Positions 56,761 through 56,949 of a stretch of 56,949 nucleotides of DNA are shown piece after piece. The stretch spans positions 14,534,629-14,591,577 of the forward strand of contig NC_045149.1 in assembly GCF_008831285.2 (NCBI RefSeq), in the 5' to 3' direction. The position numbers and the translations under genes were made by a program. This DNA comes from Nymphaea colorata (Eukaryota; Streptophyta; Magnoliopsida; Nymphaeales; Nymphaeaceae). Under the pieces are notes generated by a model, which saw nothing but the letters and a program-made list of their open reading frames with translations, did no database searches and was not told the DNA's origin. The first letter of the stretch is position 1, and each line of letters begins with the position of its first letter.

Positions 56761-56949
56761 CTTTGATATGCATCTTTAGACACTTTCACCACATCATGCA
56801 ATTGGCCTCATCCTATTGGAACTGTGACACATAGTTTCCACCATCAATGTTGCTCTTGGAATCTTACATTGAATAAGGATGCTTTTAGCCTTGATCAACT
56901 CCAATCTTTAGTCTCAGCAAACTTTAAAGATGAGTTTTGAACAAACAAA
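56761..56949. other. Right edge, counterpart of 24601-24802
   Basis: Matches copy 1 up to the last base. No gene seen. Confidence 0.6.

Larger units (their letters stand above)
45854..56949. repeat. Segmental duplication, copy 2
   Basis: This is the second copy of the sequence starting at 1, in the same orientation and offset by 45853 at its start. It carries in order the AT-rich flank, RPA2 exons 7 and 6, the copia remnant, a short satellite array and the degenerate repeats. It ends at the window edge at the point matching about 24802. It lacks the intact copia element and about 7 kb of array. If it is a true duplication, exons 1-5 of a second RPA2 copy should lie to the right of the window. 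Confidence 0.93.

Overview
The window is nuclear DNA of a land plant, most likely a flowering plant. The reasons are spliced genes with GT-AG introns, AT-rich non-coding DNA, a Ty1-copia retrotransposon primed by initiator tRNA-Met, and a plant-type replication protein A gene with an E2F site in its promoter. The species cannot be told from the sequence. There are no operons, CRISPR arrays or recognisable tRNA/rRNA genes. Most of the window is repeats and decaying gene pieces.

The one gene I can name is RPA2 (RPA32, the 32-kDa subunit of replication protein A), on the minus strand. Ten exons can be read by hand. Exons 1-5 lie at 28733-30852 and exons 6-10 at 2041-2758. Intron phases match across every junction, including across a roughly 26-kb intron 5 (2759-28732). 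Exon 3 has a frameshift and a stop, so this copy looks like a pseudogene. Exon 2 has a partial tandem duplicate 350 bp upstream, and a perfect E2F-type site lies about 175 bp upstream of the ATG.

Intron 5 holds most of the repeats. In order these are a truncated copia 3' end (4208-4777), a satellite-like higher-order array (4778-23190), an intact copia element on the minus strand inserted in that array (15997-21216), and degenerate older repeats (23270-24600). A partial duplicate of the 1.2-4.2 kb flank follows at 26505-27660. The array is built of 57-58-bp monomers in clusters of about five. Two diverged half-units make a 1545-1546-bp higher-order unit, and the central units are almost identical.

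From 32.6 to 46 kb there is a mosaic of direct and inverted duplications of an unidentified plus-strand gene. It contains exon-like peptides, microsatellites and a large inverted duplication (41.93-43.56 kb against 44.69-46.04 kb).

From 45854 to the end the sequence repeats the start of the window (position 1 = 45854, about 1% different in the first 1.2 kb). This is either a tandem segmental duplication of about 45.85 kb or an uncollapsed second haplotype. The second copy has a shorter, more diverged array, lacks the intact copia, and has lost RPA2 exons 8-10 through a 1.26-kb deletion.
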